64,000 nt of DNA from Gilliamella mensalis. GTDB taxonomy: Bacteria > Pseudomonadota > Gammaproteobacteria > Enterobacterales > Orbaceae. The stretch lies in the NCBI RefSeq assembly GCF_900103085.1, contig NZ_FMWR01000017.1, positions 1 through 64,000 of the forward strand, read 5' to 3'. Below the pieces are notes generated by a model, which was not told where the DNA came from, ran no database searches, and saw only the letters and a list, made by a program, of their open reading frames with translations. Of the stretch, positions 27,692 to 37,892 are shown piece after piece. Numbering within the stretch: position 1 is the stretch's first letter; each line of letters begins with the position of its first letter. A program made the translations under genes and the position numbers.

Positions 27692-29098
27692 TTACTTAGA
27701 AAAATAACGGTTGGCATTGTTAAAACAGATATCACTAATCATTGTCCCTACCAGATTAAAATCAGCTGGAATTTCACCATTTTCCATCCAATGACCAACC
27801 ATATTGCATACGATGCGCCTAAAATATTCATGCCTTGTAAATGATAAGAAACTACGTGAGTCTGTTAACATGCCAATAAATTGACTTAATAATCCCATTT
27901 GTGAAAGCTGCATTAGTTGGCGCTCCATACCATCTTTTTGGTCATTGAACCACCAACCTGAGCCAAATTGGATTTTGCCAGCAATACCAGACCCTTGAAA
28001 ATTGCCTGCCATAGTTGCTAACACTTCATTGTCACGAGGATTTAAACAATATAAAATCGTTTTAGGTAATTGGTCTGTCAGATCTAAAATACCCAATAAA
28101 GCGGATAGTGGTTCAGCAATAGGTCTATCACCAATTGAGTCAAAGCCTGCATCAGGTCCCAAAATTTTGAACATCCGTTGATTATTATTACGTAGAGCCC
28201 CCAAATGTAACTGCATAACCCAATTACGTTTGTGATATTGCTGTCCAAGCCAAATAAGCATTGCTGTACTAAATTGAGCTATTTCTAATTCAGAAATTTC
28301 TTGATTATTTAAACGTTTAATGAGTATTTCGTTAAGTTTTCTTTCTGTTGGTATATCAGCATACCTTAAGATTTCTATACCATGATCTGACGCTTCACAG
28401 CCGTGAAGTTCAAAATAATCCAGCCTTTTAGTTAATGCGAAGAGTAATTTTTCAAAAGAGTTGATTTCAATATTTGTAACATTACCTAATTGCAGGATAT
28501 AATCGGCAAAATTTGGTAATTCAATTTTAAATACTTTGTCGGGTCGCCAACTTGGTCTTACTTTTGTCTTAAAGGTCGTATCTAAGCTGATTTGTTTGTG
28601 ATACTCCAATGAATCAATTGGATCATCGGTTGTACCTACTGTATTGACCTTCATTTGAGTTAAGATTCCACGAGTTGAAAACGCTGGTGTGGCCAACTGT
28701 TCATTAACCTGATGCCAAATTTTTACCGCTGTTTGTTCATTAAAGAGCGTGTTTTTTATTCCAAATGGACGACGCAACTCTAAATGTGTCCAATGATAAA
28801 TTGGGTTACCAAGTGTTAATGGCACAACTTTAGCCCAAATAAGATATTTATCATAATCAGACGCATCGCCAGTAATAAGCTTTTCATCAATACCAGCTGT
28901 ACGCAGTACTCGCCATTTATAATGATCACCTGCCAGCCAAATTTCGGTCAAATTACGGAAATTTTTATCTTCAGCTATATCTTTAGGAGGTAAATGGCAA
29001 TGATAATCATATATCGGCTGACCTTCTGCATAATCAAAATAGAGCCTTTGAGCAGCTTTACTTTGCAATAAAAAATTATCATCTAAAAATTTTTTCAT
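27692..29098 (-). CDS. uxaC: Glucuronate (uronate) isomerase
   Basis: 468 residues, matching E. coli UxaC (470). The amidohydrolase-like start '[15 protein letters not shown]' carries the metal-site His-x-His, and '[19 protein letters not shown]' near the C-terminus is a UxaC block. It converts glucuronate to fructuronate and galacturonate to tagaturonate. It lies 18 bases after uxuB. Confidence 0.95.
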   Translation of the reverse strand: MKKFLDDNFLLQSKAAQRLYFDYAEGQPIYDYHCHLPPKDIAEDKNFRNLTEIWLAGDHYKWRVLRTAGIDEKLITGDASDYDKYLIWAKVVPLTLGNPIYHWTHLELRRPFGIKNTLFNEQTAVKIWHQVNEQLATPAFSTRGILTQMKVNTVGTTDDPIDSLEYHKQISLDTTFKTKVRPSWRPDKVFKIELPNFADYILQLGNVTNIEINSFEKLLFALTKRLDYFELHGCEASDHGIEILRYADIPTERKLNEILIKRLNNQEISELEIAQFSTAMLIWLGQQYHKRNWVMQLHLGALRNNNQRMFKILGPDAGFDSIGDRPIAEPLSALLGILDLTDQLPKTILYCLNPRDNEVLATMAGNFQGSGIAGKIQFGSGWWFNDQKDGMERQLMQLSQMGLLSQFIGMLTDSRSFLSFTRHEYFRRIVCNMVGHWMENGEIPADFNLVGTMISDICFNNANRYFSK

Positions 29099-29116
29099 TC
29101 TTTTTTCACCCTAATT

Positions 29117-30586
29117 TTAGATTATTAGTTCTTGGATCGTTTGTTTTGCCCCTTTTTGCATTAACGTAAGATAGTGTGTTGTGACTTGCTCTCTAAATTG
29201 AGAATTGTTCGGCAAATCAGCACCAAAAATCACATCCAGTTTGAGTAAACAATTGACTCGTTCTATTCCATCTACGCTAGCTTTAACGATAGTTTGTAAT
29301 TGCTCTGACATTGGGTCTTTAACATCTATTGGCTGATGATTATCATCAATACCACCGACATAACGCATCCACCCAGCAACACCTAATGCAAGTAATGAAA
29401 AATCAGAGTCGTTTTTTATATGCCAGCGAATTGAATCAAGCATTCTTTGAGGAAGTTTTTGAGTTCCATCCATCGCAATTTGCCATGTTTGATGTTTTAA
29501 TGATGGATTACTAAATCGTTCAATAAGTTTGTTTGCATATTCTAGCAAGTTAACATTTGATGGGACATGAAGAGTGGGAGCTTGTTGTGCCATCATTAAT
29601 TGATGAGTGGCTTTTTTATAGCTTGCATCATTCATACAGTCATTGATATGCACATAACCGGCCAAATAACCTAAATACGCTAAAAATGAATGGCTTCCGT
29701 TTAACATGCGTAGCTTCATTTCTTCGTAAGGTACAACATTTTTAACAAATTCTGCACCCACTTGGTCCCAATTTGGTCGATTTGTTACAAAATTATCTTC
29801 AATGACCCACTGGATAAATGGCTCACAAGCAATACCACAGGGATCAACAATCCCACCTAATACGCCCTCAATTTCTATTAATGTTTCTGATGTTATGGCA
29901 GGTACAATACGATCAACCATTGTGCACGGAAAGGTTGTATTAGATTCAATCCATTGAGCTAATTTGAAATCGCGCGCTTTAGCTAAATCTAAAATCGCTT
30001 TCTTTAAAACTACACCATTTTCGGGAATATTATCGCAAGACAAAGCGGTAAAAGATTTTAGACCTCGTTGCATTCTACGATACAGTGCTTCAACAATAAC
30101 ACCTGGTGCTGATACAGGTTTCTCTGGATTAACAAGATCGGCTTTAATTAATGCATTATTAAAATCCAATCCGACTCCACCCGGTAACATACAATAACCT
30201 TTTTCAGTGATAGTAAGTGAAACTATTTCAATTAAGGGACTGGCCATCTTTTCTAAAATAACTTCAATACCATCACTCTGCGCTAATAGTGATTCTTTAA
30301 CACTACCAATAACAAAAGCCTCTTTCGATTGGGCTCCTTTTTCTAAAACGGTATAAAGGTGATCTTGCTTACGAATATCTTCAATTAACTGTTCTCCACC
30401 AACAATATTTACCTCACAAATAGCCCAATCACTGTTCCCTGTATTTAATAATCGGTCTATAAACAAAGCCTGATGGGCTCGATGAAAAGCACCAAATCCT
30501 AAATGGACAATTCTAGAAACAATCTTCTTTCTATCATACGTTGGGCGTTTTTTTATATATTGAGGTAAAGCTGAAATTTCTAACAT
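29117..30586 (-). CDS. uxuB: Fructuronate reductase (mannitol dehydrogenase family)
   Basis: About 489 residues from ATG 30586, chosen because GGTGAT lies seven bases before it; an ATG at 30604 has no such site. The NAD-binding part has 'RIVHLGFGAFHRAHQALF'; the catalytic block is 'MKLRMLNGSHSFLAYLGYL', with the expected lysine and histidine. It reduces fructuronate to mannonate. First gene of uxuB-uxaC-exuT, divergent from uxuA. Confidence 0.9.
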   Translation of the reverse strand: MLEISALPQYIKKRPTYDRKKIVSRIVHLGFGAFHRAHQALFIDRLLNTGNSDWAICEVNIVGGEQLIEDIRKQDHLYTVLEKGAQSKEAFVIGSVKESLLAQSDGIEVILEKMASPLIEIVSLTITEKGYCMLPGGVGLDFNNALIKADLVNPEKPVSAPGVIVEALYRRMQRGLKSFTALSCDNIPENGVVLKKAILDLAKARDFKLAQWIESNTTFPCTMVDRIVPAITSETLIEIEGVLGGIVDPCGIACEPFIQWVIEDNFVTNRPNWDQVGAEFVKNVVPYEEMKLRMLNGSHSFLAYLGYLAGYVHINDCMNDASYKKATHQLMMAQQAPTLHVPSNVNLLEYANKLIERFSNPSLKHQTWQIAMDGTQKLPQRMLDSIRWHIKNDSDFSLLALGVAGWMRYVGGIDDNHQPIDVKDPMSEQLQTIVKASVDGIERVNCLLKLDVIFGADLPNNSQFREQVTTHYLTLMQKGAKQTIQELII

Positions 30587-30688
30587 ACTTATATCACCAT
30601 TCAAATTTAAAGTTTAATGACAGATTTACTTATTGGTTAGACATGTTTTCATTTACAAAATAATTTTTCACTATCATTTTGATTGAAT

Positions 30689-30704
30689 TGTGATCTAAAT
30701 CACC
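30689..30704. promoter_or_regulatory. CRP-like site, uxuB/uxuA interval
   Basis: TGTGA-TCTAAA-TCACC has one perfect half and one single-mismatch half at exact spacing. It is homologous by position and flanks to the site at 25247. Confidence 0.75.
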
Positions 30705-30755
30705 AAAAATGGTTTATTTTTATTTAAAATTGACAATACTAATATGCTGACATTA

Positions 30756-30773
30756 ACATTGGCATTCCAATTT
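30756..30773. promoter_or_regulatory. UxuR/ExuR-like operator, uxuB/uxuA interval
   Basis: ATTGG and CCAAT half-sites in an 18-base box with three mismatches to the enteric consensus. It lies 67 bases from the CRP-like site, exactly as in the other copy, and probably controls uxuB-uxaC-exuT. Confidence 0.65.
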
Positions 30774-30858
30774 AATTACATAAGTTAACTAGTGAGAAAA
30801 TAACATTAAATATTCTGCTAACTAAATGATTAATATTATGTATTAAATAAAGGCAAGC

Positions 30859-31093
30859 CTAGTGGTCTTTATCAACCAATTGGTAATTAAATCGAGTTAC
30901 TAAAAAATGACGTAATAATAACGAGTAAATTTTATGCACATTACAAGTAAAAGATGTAAAAGCGACACATTAAGCTATATAGCAATATTTAGAAAATGTT
31001 AAATCAACATTAATGGCAATTTATGATAGTGGAGATCTAAATTTTGATGGTTACCTATTTGACTCAATTCTAGTTAACATTGTTAATCAATAG
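30859..31093 (+). pseudogene. Broken second copy of uxuR
   Basis: The 5' part (GGTCTTTATCAA and following) matches codons 5-20 of intact uxuR. After about 70 bases, similarity jumps to the last 55 codons, ending with the same 'FDGYLFDSI' region and a stop at 31091-31093. The start codon is lost, stops interrupt the frame and about 500 central bases are missing. The 585-base interval 30587-31171 thus holds a regulatory region plus this remnant; no other gene is seen. Confidence 0.88.
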
Positions 31094-31171
31094 GCAGTAA
31101 ATAATCAGCATTGTTTATAGATCTTTTTTATTTTAGAAAAACAAATAAATGAAATCGTTAAGGAGATTTAT

Positions 31172-32353
31172 ATGGAACAAACGATGCGTTGGTTTGGACC
31201 CAATGACCCAGTATCATTAGATGATATAAAACAATCGGGAGCAACTGGAATTGTTACAGCATTACACCATATTCAAAATGGAGAAGTTTGGAGCATTGAA
31301 GAAATCCAAAAACGAAAAAATATTATTGAAGAAAAAGGATTAACATGGTCTGTTGTAGAAAGCATTCCTGTTCATGAAGAAATAAAAACCCACTCGGGAA
31401 ACGTTCTGCAACATATCGCCAATTATCAGCAATCAATTAGAAATTTAGCTGCTTGTGGAATTGACACTGTTTGTTACAATTTTATGCCAGTTTTAGATTG
31501 GACTCGAACAGATCTTTCTTATGAATTACCTGATGGTTCAAGAGCATTACGGTTTGATCAAGTTGCCTTTGCCGCATTCGATATTTATCTATTAAAACGA
31601 CCTAATGCAGAAAAAGATTATTCACAGCAAGATGCCATTTTAGCAAAAACATATTTTGAACAAATGACACAAGCAGATAAAGATAAACTTGTTGCAAATA
31701 TCATTGCAGGTTTACCAGGTGCTGAAGAAGGTTATTCACTTGATCAATTTCGTGCTCATCTCGCAACTTATGATAATATTGATAAAGAAAAATTACGTGA
31801 AAATTATGCCTATTTTTTAAAAGCTATTGTCCCTGTTGCTGAAGAAGTTGGTGTTGTTTTGACTGTTCATCCGGACGATCCTCCGCGCCCAATTTTAGGC
31901 CTACCTCGTATTGTTTCAACGATCGAAGATATGCAATGGATTAAAGATACCGTTGATAGTATTCATAATGGCTTTTGTTTTTGTACAGGTTCTTATGGCG
32001 TTCGTAGCGATAATGATTTAGCTATCATGGCTGAAAAATTTGCCGACCGTGTCCACTTTATTCACTTACGAGCAACAGTTCGTGAAGAAAACCCACTATC
32101 TTTTCATGAAGGTGATCATTTAGCTGGTGATGTTGACATGTATGCTGTAATCAAAGCATTGATTGCAGAAGAACAACGACGTAAAAAGGCAGGAATCAAA
32201 CGCCCTATTCCTGTCCGCCCAGATCATGGACATCAAATGTTAGATGATCTCAAGAAAAAAACAAACCCAGGCTATTCTGCTATAGGCCGTTTGCGAGGTT
32301 TGGCTGAAATTCGTGGTGTTGAATATGCAATCCTCCGAGCTTTTTTTAATTAA
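31172..32353 (+). CDS. uxuA: Mannonate dehydratase
   Basis: 393 residues, same as E. coli UxuA (394). '[20 protein letters not shown]' at the start and '[18 protein letters not shown]', '[15 protein letters not shown]' and '[11 protein letters not shown]' carry the conserved Cys and His metal ligands. It dehydrates mannonate to 2-keto-3-deoxygluconate. TAAGGAG precedes the ATG. It is preceded by the uxuR remnant and followed by a terminator. Confidence 0.95.
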   Translation: MEQTMRWFGPNDPVSLDDIKQSGATGIVTALHHIQNGEVWSIEEIQKRKNIIEEKGLTWSVVESIPVHEEIKTHSGNVLQHIANYQQSIRNLAACGIDTVCYNFMPVLDWTRTDLSYELPDGSRALRFDQVAFAAFDIYLLKRPNAEKDYSQQDAILAKTYFEQMTQADKDKLVANIIAGLPGAEEGYSLDQFRAHLATYDNIDKEKLRENYAYFLKAIVPVAEEVGVVLTVHPDDPPRPILGLPRIVSTIEDMQWIKDTVDSIHNGFCFCTGSYGVRSDNDLAIMAEKFADRVHFIHLRATVREENPLSFHEGDHLAGDVDMYAVIKALIAEEQRRKKAGIKRPIPVRPDHGHQMLDDLKKKTNPGYSAIGRLRGLAEIRGVEYAILRAFFN

Positions 32354-32408
32354 TAGAACCAAGCAAATCAATTGTAATTAATACATATAAAAATCCTAAC
32401 AATTGCAA

Positions 32409-32432
32409 GCCCTTTTTTAAGGGCAATTTTTG
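32409..32432 (+). terminator. Terminator after uxuA
   Basis: GCCCTT (32409-32414) and AAGGGC (32419-32424) form a stem with a TTTT loop, followed by AATTTTTG. Confidence 0.85.
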
Positions 32433-32592
32433 TTTATACAAACATACATAATATAATTCCAAGATGGATAATACCTATTTGTAAACACCTATCAAATACC
32501 TTAAAATGATGAGAATGTTTAATGGTAATTGATTTGCATATAAATAATGCGTTGTATCGTAGTACATAAAATGCTATAAAAGCATAACTATT

Positions 32593-32622
32593 TTGACATT
32601 CTATCCTTTTAGGCGTTATATT
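32593..32622 (+). promoter_or_regulatory. Sigma-70-like promoter of the DUF3597 gene
   Basis: TTGACA (32593-32598) is followed after 17-18 bases by TTATAT/TATATT (32616-32622), about 75 bases before the ATG at 32695. Apart from this and the uxuA terminator, the 341-base interval 32354-32694 shows nothing I recognise. Confidence 0.65.
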
Positions 32623-32694
32623 AATTATGATATTTTCTACATCTATATCGTTAAGCAGTTTTTTTAAGCAGTTTAAATTTGAAAGAGGTGTAAT

Positions 32695-33120
32695 ATGGGT
32701 ATCTTAAATAACATTTTTTCTAAAGTATTTCCTAGTGCTCAAGCAACAGTAGAAAATGCCGTTGATACAGTGAAAGATAAAGTTGAAAATATCACTGCAT
32801 CAGTCAAAGATACGGTATCAAGTGGTTCACAACAGGTTCAAGAAAAGGTAGAGCAAAGCACATCTAATGTTGATGTCACATCTATTCTTGATAATTTAGC
32901 AAAAAAGCATCCTGAAGCACTCAACTGGAAAACATCGATCGTCGATTTATTGAAATTACTAGGTATAGACAGTAGCTTAGATGCACGTAAAAAATTAGCG
33001 CAAGAGCTAAATTATACAGGCAGTACTGATGATACTACAGCAATGAATACATGGTTAATCAAAGAGGTAATGAAGAAAATAGCTGAAAAAGGTGGTAATA
33101 TTACTCATCTGTTTTCTTAA
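32695..33120 (+). CDS. DUF3597 domain protein
   Basis: 141 residues. The N-terminal half is a Val/Lys/Ser-rich amphipathic stretch of LEA-like repeats ('VENAVDTVKDKVENITASVKD'), low in complexity. The C-terminal half from 'VDVTSILDNLAKKHPEALNWKTSIVDLLKLL' is the DUF3597 domain, with 'SLDARKKLAQELNYTGS' well kept. Function is unknown. Single-gene unit with its own promoter and terminator, so possibly stress-related; that is a guess. Confidence 0.82.
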   Translation: MGILNNIFSKVFPSAQATVENAVDTVKDKVENITASVKDTVSSGSQQVQEKVEQSTSNVDVTSILDNLAKKHPEALNWKTSIVDLLKLLGIDSSLDARKKLAQELNYTGSTDDTTAMNTWLIKEVMKKIAEKGGNITHLFS

Positions 33121-33145
33121 TCTAGCCTTCTAAGATAATGACTTG

Positions 33146-33173
33146 ACAATCCGCTCAATTTTTGGCGGATTGT
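33146..33173. terminator. Terminator between DUF3597 gene and pth
   Basis: ACAATCCGC (33146-33154) pairs with GCGGATTGT (33165-33173) around a 10-base loop; a T-rich run follows on the plus strand. It may serve both convergent genes. Confidence 0.85.
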
Positions 33174-33224
33174 TTATTATAAGCAAGTAGTTATCCATTA
33201 CCCATTTGTTATTGACTCAATAAA

Positions 33225-33809
33225 TTAAGCCTTAAAAGCGTGCAATTTATTCATCGCAGCTTCAACTCCTTGAGATAATAAAATATCAGTACAACGCACT
33301 GATTGATCAATAGCCTCATCAATCAACTCTTGTTCTTGTTTAGAAGGTTTATTAAGAACGTAGCCAACCACTTTATTTTTATCCCCAGGATGACCAATAC
33401 CAATTCTTAACCGATAATAATTTAAATTATTACCTAATTTGCTGGCGATATCTTTCAATCCATTATGACCACCATGGCTGCCACCAAATTTAAGTTTAGC
33501 TATACCGGGATTCAAGTCTAGTTCATCATGGACAATTAATATCTCTTCTGGCTTTATTTGGTAAAATGTAGCCATAGCTTGCACCGCTTTACCACTTAAA
33601 TTCATAAAAGTAGTTGGAACTAATAAACGCACATCATGACCTGAAATGTTGATTCTTGATGTGTAACCAAAAAATTTGGATTCATTTTTTAATGATTGAT
33701 TATAACGTTGAGCCAATTGCTCAACAAACCATGCACCTGCGTTGTGCCTTGTTGCTGCATATTCATTGCCGGGATTGGCAAGTCCTACTATCAGTTTTAT
33801 CGTTGTCAT
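33225..33809 (-). CDS. pth: Peptidyl-tRNA hydrolase
   Basis: 194 residues, full length. '[24 protein letters not shown]' carries the catalytic His, and '[12 protein letters not shown]' and 'VHDELDL' are conserved. It frees peptides from tRNA dropped by ribosomes and is essential in E. coli. It follows prs, separated by a terminator. Confidence 0.96.
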   Translation of the reverse strand: MTTIKLIVGLANPGNEYAATRHNAGAWFVEQLAQRYNQSLKNESKFFGYTSRINISGHDVRLLVPTTFMNLSGKAVQAMATFYQIKPEEILIVHDELDLNPGIAKLKFGGSHGGHNGLKDIASKLGNNLNYYRLRIGIGHPGDKNKVVGYVLNKPSKQEQELIDEAIDQSVRCTDILLSQGVEAAMNKLHAFKA

Positions 33810-33841
33810 AATATTTTTATTGTCACTGATTTTATTGTGAA

Positions 33842-33863
33842 AAATGCCCCAAAAGGGGCATTT
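33842..33863 (-). terminator. Terminator of prs
   Basis: AAATGCCCC (33842-33850) and GGGGCATTT (33855-33863) with an AAAA loop. On the minus strand a T-run follows, so it ends the prs transcript before pth. Confidence 0.88.
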
Positions 33864-33882
33864 GATTCAAAGATAAAACAGG

Positions 33883-34830
33883 TTATTGATGAAACATAGC
33901 TGAAATCGATTCTTCATTACTGATTCGACGAATTGCTTCAGCAAGCATACCTGATAACGTTAATTGGCGAACATTTTTCAATGCTTTTACTTCTGCTGTT
34001 AATGGAATTGTGTCACAAACAACAATTTCATCAATGGCACAGTTTTTAATGTTACTTACTGCTTTACCTGAAAATATTGGATGCGTTGCATAAGCAAACA
34101 CTCTTTTTGCACCTCGCGCTTTTAAAGCATCAGCTGCTTTACAAAGTGTTCCTGCTGTATCAATCATATCATCAACTAAAATACAATCTCTATCAGCCAC
34201 ATCACCAATAATATTCATCACTTCAGCTTCATTTGCACGTTGACGACGTTTATCAATAATTGCCATATCAGTATCATTAAGTAGTTTAGCTATCGCACGA
34301 GCACGCACCACACCACCAATGTCAGGAGATACCACAATCGGACGTTCAAACTGACGTTGCAACATATCTTCTAAAATAACTGGGCTACCAAATACGTTAT
34401 CAACTGGGACATCAAAAAAACCTTGAATTTGTTCGGCATGAAGATCAACGGTTAATACCCTATCAACACCAACTGTTGATAAAAAATCAGCAACAACTTT
34501 AGCGGTAATAGGTACACGAGCAGAACGAACTCGTCGATCTTGCCTTGCATAACCAAAATAAGGAATAACTGCAGTAATACGACCAGCAGATGCACGACGC
34601 ATAGCATCGATCATAACCAGTAATTCCATCAAATTATCATTGGTTGGAGCACAAGTTGATTGAATAATAAAAACGTCTTCACCACGGACATTTTCATTGA
34701 TTTGGACATTAACTTCACCATCACTAAAACGGCTTACAACAATGTCACCAAGAGAAGTATAAAGACGATTAGCTATACGTTTTGCTAGTTCGGGTGTGGC
34801 ATTACCAGCAAAAAGCTTCATATCAGGCAC
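33883..34830 (-). CDS. prs: Ribose-phosphate pyrophosphokinase
   Basis: 315 residues, about 90% like E. coli Prs by eye. '[22 protein letters not shown]' is the ATP-binding flexible region and '[15 protein letters not shown]' the PRPP-binding loop (Ala where E. coli has Gly). It makes PRPP from ribose 5-phosphate and ATP. It is not linked to ispE or lolB here, unlike E. coli. Confidence 0.97.
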   Translation of the reverse strand: MPDMKLFAGNATPELAKRIANRLYTSLGDIVVSRFSDGEVNVQINENVRGEDVFIIQSTCAPTNDNLMELLVMIDAMRRASAGRITAVIPYFGYARQDRRVRSARVPITAKVVADFLSTVGVDRVLTVDLHAEQIQGFFDVPVDNVFGSPVILEDMLQRQFERPIVVSPDIGGVVRARAIAKLLNDTDMAIIDKRRQRANEAEVMNIIGDVADRDCILVDDMIDTAGTLCKAADALKARGAKRVFAYATHPIFSGKAVSNIKNCAIDEIVVCDTIPLTAEVKALKNVRQLTLSGMLAEAIRRISNEESISAMFHQ

Positions 34831-34931
34831 GAGAAATCCTCAAGCATGTATTCATGATTACTTAATTCGTAATCGGTTAAATCGGGGCTACAATTATATA
34901 ATCATTTATCTATCATGCTCAACCACAATAT

Positions 34932-34963
34932 AAAAATATATCAAAAATATTTGATATATTTTT
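34932..34963. repeat. Perfect AT-only inverted repeat between prs and trmB
   Basis: Fourteen bases (34932-34945) are the exact complement of 34950-34963, with a four-base AATA loop. Only one C and one G occur in the arms. It lies about 100 bases upstream of prs and 120 upstream of trmB, so it is not an obvious terminator of either. Confidence 0.75.
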
Positions 34964-35081
34964 ACAAATCATTAATTAAAAAAATTTGACCTTAAGATGC
35001 TTTTGCTGTGAACGCAAAATCGAGTAAACTAACAACCATCAATTAGCTTTAATCAATTCCACAACCAAAGTAAATAACGTG

Positions 35082-35783
35082 ATGAATGAACAATTAAACT
35101 CAGATAACGAAAATATCAAATCTAAAAGAACTATTCGTAGTTTTGTTTTACGACAAGGTCGTTTAACAAAAGGACAAGAACAAGCATTAATAAACTTATG
35201 GCCTGTATTTGGTATTGAATATAATGCACATGCACCTATTTGTTTTGATGCTAACAAACCGCTAGTCCTTGAAATTGGATTTGGTATGGGGGCTTCTTTA
35301 ATACAAATGGCGAAAAATGCACCTAATAAAAACTTTTTAGGAATCGAAGTGCACAAACCTGGGGTGGGTGCTTGTTTAATGGCGATAGAAGAAAACCAAT
35401 TATCAAACTTGAAAGTGATGTGCCATGATGCAGTTGAAGTATTAGAAAATATGATCCCTAATCGTTCACTAGACAAAGTACAAATCTTTTTTCCTGACCC
35501 TTGGCATAAAGCTAGACATAATAAACGCCGTATTATTCAGCCCCAATTTGTACAGCTAATTCGGCAAAAATTAAAATTAGGTGGTATTTTGCACCTAGCA
35601 ACCGATTGGCAACATTATGCCGAACATATGTTAGAGGTTTTAACTCAAGCAGAAGGTTTTGAAAACTTATCAGCAAACGGCAACTACATTCCAAGACCTG
35701 ATGATAGACCAATTACCAAATTTGAAAAACGAGGTCAGAATTTAGGTCATGGCGTTTGGGATCTCCAATTTGTAAACAAATAA
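35082..35783 (+). CDS. trmB: tRNA (guanine-N7-)-methyltransferase
   Basis: 233 residues from ATG 35082 (GTG at 35079 is in frame just before). '[17 protein letters not shown]' is the SAM-binding motif, and '[15 protein letters not shown]' is the TrmB signature. It methylates G46 in tRNA. The next gene follows after 18 bases. Confidence 0.95.
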   Translation: MNEQLNSDNENIKSKRTIRSFVLRQGRLTKGQEQALINLWPVFGIEYNAHAPICFDANKPLVLEIGFGMGASLIQMAKNAPNKNFLGIEVHKPGVGACLMAIEENQLSNLKVMCHDAVEVLENMIPNRSLDKVQIFFPDPWHKARHNKRRIIQPQFVQLIRQKLKLGGILHLATDWQHYAEHMLEVLTQAEGFENLSANGNYIPRPDDRPITKFEKRGQNLGHGVWDLQFVNK

Positions 35784-35801
35784 TTATGCTAAGGAGCCAC
35801 T

Positions 35802-36527
35802 ATGCAAAACGAAACGATCGATCTACTTTGTCGGCATCGCTCTATTCGTGCTTATAAAGAAACTAGCTTAACTCAAGAGCAAATAACTTTAATTGTTAGC
35901 GCAGCACAGTCGGCTTCTAGTTCTAATTTTATTCAATGCTCGACAATTATTCGTATCACCGACCCCAGCAAACGCGAAAAACTAGCTCATTATGCAGGCG
36001 ATCAAAAGTATGTTATCCAAGCACCTGAATTTTGGGTGTTTTGCGCCGATTTTAATCGCCATTATCAAATTGATCCAAAACTTAATCTTGGTAAAGCAGA
36101 GCAGCTATTATTGGGCTGTGTTGATACAGCAATTATGGCGCAAAATGCCGTAACTGCAGCCGAATCATTAGGATTAGGTGCTGTGTATATTGGTGGTTTG
36201 CGCAATAATCTTGATAAAGTAACGCAATTACTTGATTTACCGAAATACGTCCTGCCACTTTTTGGGCTTTGTCTTGGCTACCCCGATCATCATCCAGAAC
36301 TAAAACCAAGATTACCAAAAGAGCTAGTGTTTTTTGAAAACCACTATCAACCAATTGAGCATGCCATTTTGACAAAGTATGATGCCCAAATGGATGATTA
36401 CTATAAAACCCGCAGTATTCATCAAAAAGTCGGTGGTTGGAGTGATAAAATTGCTAAAACAATAAATAATGAGCAACGCGATTTTATTCTAAATTATTTG
36501 CACAAACAAGGATGGATCACGAAATGA
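35802..36527 (+). CDS. nfsA: Oxygen-insensitive NADPH nitroreductase (NfsA type)
   Basis: 241 residues, same as NfsA. FMN-contacting 'RHRSIRAYKE' at the N-terminus, 'SAAQSASSSNFIQ', and 'GLGAVYIGGLRNN' are NfsA/Frp features; the C-terminal 'HQKVGGWSDKIAK' also fits. It carries out two-electron reduction of nitro compounds and quinones in the cytoplasm. AAGGAG precedes the ATG. Its stop overlaps the next gene's start. Confidence 0.88.
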   Translation: MQNETIDLLCRHRSIRAYKETSLTQEQITLIVSAAQSASSSNFIQCSTIIRITDPSKREKLAHYAGDQKYVIQAPEFWVFCADFNRHYQIDPKLNLGKAEQLLLGCVDTAIMAQNAVTAAESLGLGAVYIGGLRNNLDKVTQLLDLPKYVLPLFGLCLGYPDHHPELKPRLPKELVFFENHYQPIEHAILTKYDAQMDDYYKTRSIHQKVGGWSDKIAKTINNEQRDFILNYLHKQGWITK

Positions 36528-37687
36528 AAAATAACCATTACCAATTAGATAAAGTCGTTATACTTAGCCGCCATGGTATTCGCACACCATTACAAAACAC
36601 ATTACAATTTTTAGAAAAAATTACTCACTTTAAGTGGCCAAAATGGGATCACCCATATGGTTATTTAACCACACGTGGTGGCGTATTAGAAGCCTATTTT
36701 GGCCATTATTTAGCAACTTGGCTTGAAAAGCACAATATAAAATTATCAACACATAATACTGAATTATTTGTGTATGCTAACAGCCTGCAAAGGACCGTTG
36801 CTACGGCTCAATTTTTGGCAATAGGTGCCTTTGCGGGGTATGATGTTGCTGTTCATCATAAATATCCTATTGAAAACATGGATCCGATCTTCGATCCTAG
36901 TTTGCAAGATGATTCCCCTGAATTTAAGCATGCCGTATTACGTGATATTGATGAAGCTAACAAAGCAGGCAACATCTTTAAAAATCTAGCGCCCGCTTAT
37001 AAAATTCTTTCCGATATTTTAGATTATAAGCATTCGACATTATATGCAAAATATCAATGTGATTTAGCCGATATTCCATCAGAACTCTATTTTAAAAAAC
37101 ACCAAGAACCAGTACTGCTTGGACCACTAGCAATAGGGATTTCAGCCGTTGATGCATTTTTATCACAGTACTATTCAGCCTTTCAAAAAGAACAAATCGC
37201 ATGGGGCAGGCTCACTAGCCAAGAACAGTGGCAACAACTTATCGAAATTCGTAATCAATATGTTAATTTAGTTTTCCATTCCAAAACACTTGCCAAACAT
37301 TCTGCTAAACTCATCATCAATATGATAAGCGATCTTATACAGCAGGATAATAAAGTCAATCTACTTGTTGGGCACGATAGTACTATTGCTGCATTACTTG
37401 GTGCACTAGATTTTAAAGACTATCAACTACCTAACCAATTTGAAACAACACCAATTGGTGGAAAAGTAGCTTTACAGCGTTTTCGTCACTTATCTACTGG
37501 AAAATATTTCTTTAAAGCCGAATATATTTATCAAAGCTTCGAACAGCTTCATAACGGGAAAGTACTTGATGCTAATAATCCACCACAACATTATCAACTG
37601 CATTTGGAAAATGCATCTATTAATAGTGATGGTTATTATGACTGGTTGGATTTTGAAAAACGTATAAAACCCAGCAAAGCTCACTAA
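36524..37687 (+). CDS. Histidine acid phosphatase-like protein without signal peptide
   Basis: 387 residues from ATG 36524, which overlaps the nfsA stop as ATGA; an in-frame ATG at 36512 is possible. 'VVILSRHGIRTPL' is the catalytic RHGxRxP motif and 'LLVGHDSTIAALLGAL' supplies the His-Asp proton donor pair, as in Agp/AppA glucose-1-phosphatases and phytases. Those are periplasmic, but no signal peptide or membrane segment is seen here: the catalytic motif starts about 15 residues from the start. It probably works in the cytoplasm on a sugar phosphate or similar. Substrate unknown. Confidence 0.8.
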   Translation: MKNNHYQLDKVVILSRHGIRTPLQNTLQFLEKITHFKWPKWDHPYGYLTTRGGVLEAYFGHYLATWLEKHNIKLSTHNTELFVYANSLQRTVATAQFLAIGAFAGYDVAVHHKYPIENMDPIFDPSLQDDSPEFKHAVLRDIDEANKAGNIFKNLAPAYKILSDILDYKHSTLYAKYQCDLADIPSELYFKKHQEPVLLGPLAIGISAVDAFLSQYYSAFQKEQIAWGRLTSQEQWQQLIEIRNQYVNLVFHSKTLAKHSAKLIINMISDLIQQDNKVNLLVGHDSTIAALLGALDFKDYQLPNQFETTPIGGKVALQRFRHLSTGKYFFKAEYIYQSFEQLHNGKVLDANNPPQHYQLHLENASINSDGYYDWLDFEKRIKPSKAH

Positions 37688-37792
37688 TGGCAATTAGATT
37701 ATCCATTTTCATCTATCATAGTGAGAATTAGATGTTTTCATCTTTATAAAAAGTTAAGTAACTCTTTTCGAAAAAATCAATCACATTGAAAA

Positions 37793-37808
37793 ATGTAACC
37801 GATTTCAT
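37793..37808. promoter_or_regulatory. GalR/GalS-type operator 1 (upstream)
   Basis: ATGTAACCGATTTCAT follows the GalR pattern (central CG, GTAA..CG.TT). It lies exactly 100 bases from a second such site, and the predicted promoter is between them. Confidence 0.8.
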
Positions 37809-37812
37809 AAAC

Positions 37813-37828
37813 TGTTAACAAGATCACT
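37813..37828. promoter_or_regulatory. CRP-like site before lacY-gal
   Basis: TGTTA-ACAAGA-TCACT has one mismatch per half and exact spacing. It sits just upstream of the TATAAT element, as the CRP site does in the E. coli gal promoter. Confidence 0.55.
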
Positions 37829-37841
37829 TTTTCAACAATTA

Positions 37842-37847
37842 TATAAT
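37842..37847 (+). promoter_or_regulatory. -10 element of the lacY-gal promoter
   Basis: A perfect TATAAT lies between the two GalR-type operators. No good -35 box is visible, consistent with a CRP-dependent promoter. Confidence 0.6.
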
Positions 37848-37892
37848 GCTATTATCATACAAAATTCACTAATAAATTACCTATCCAACAAA

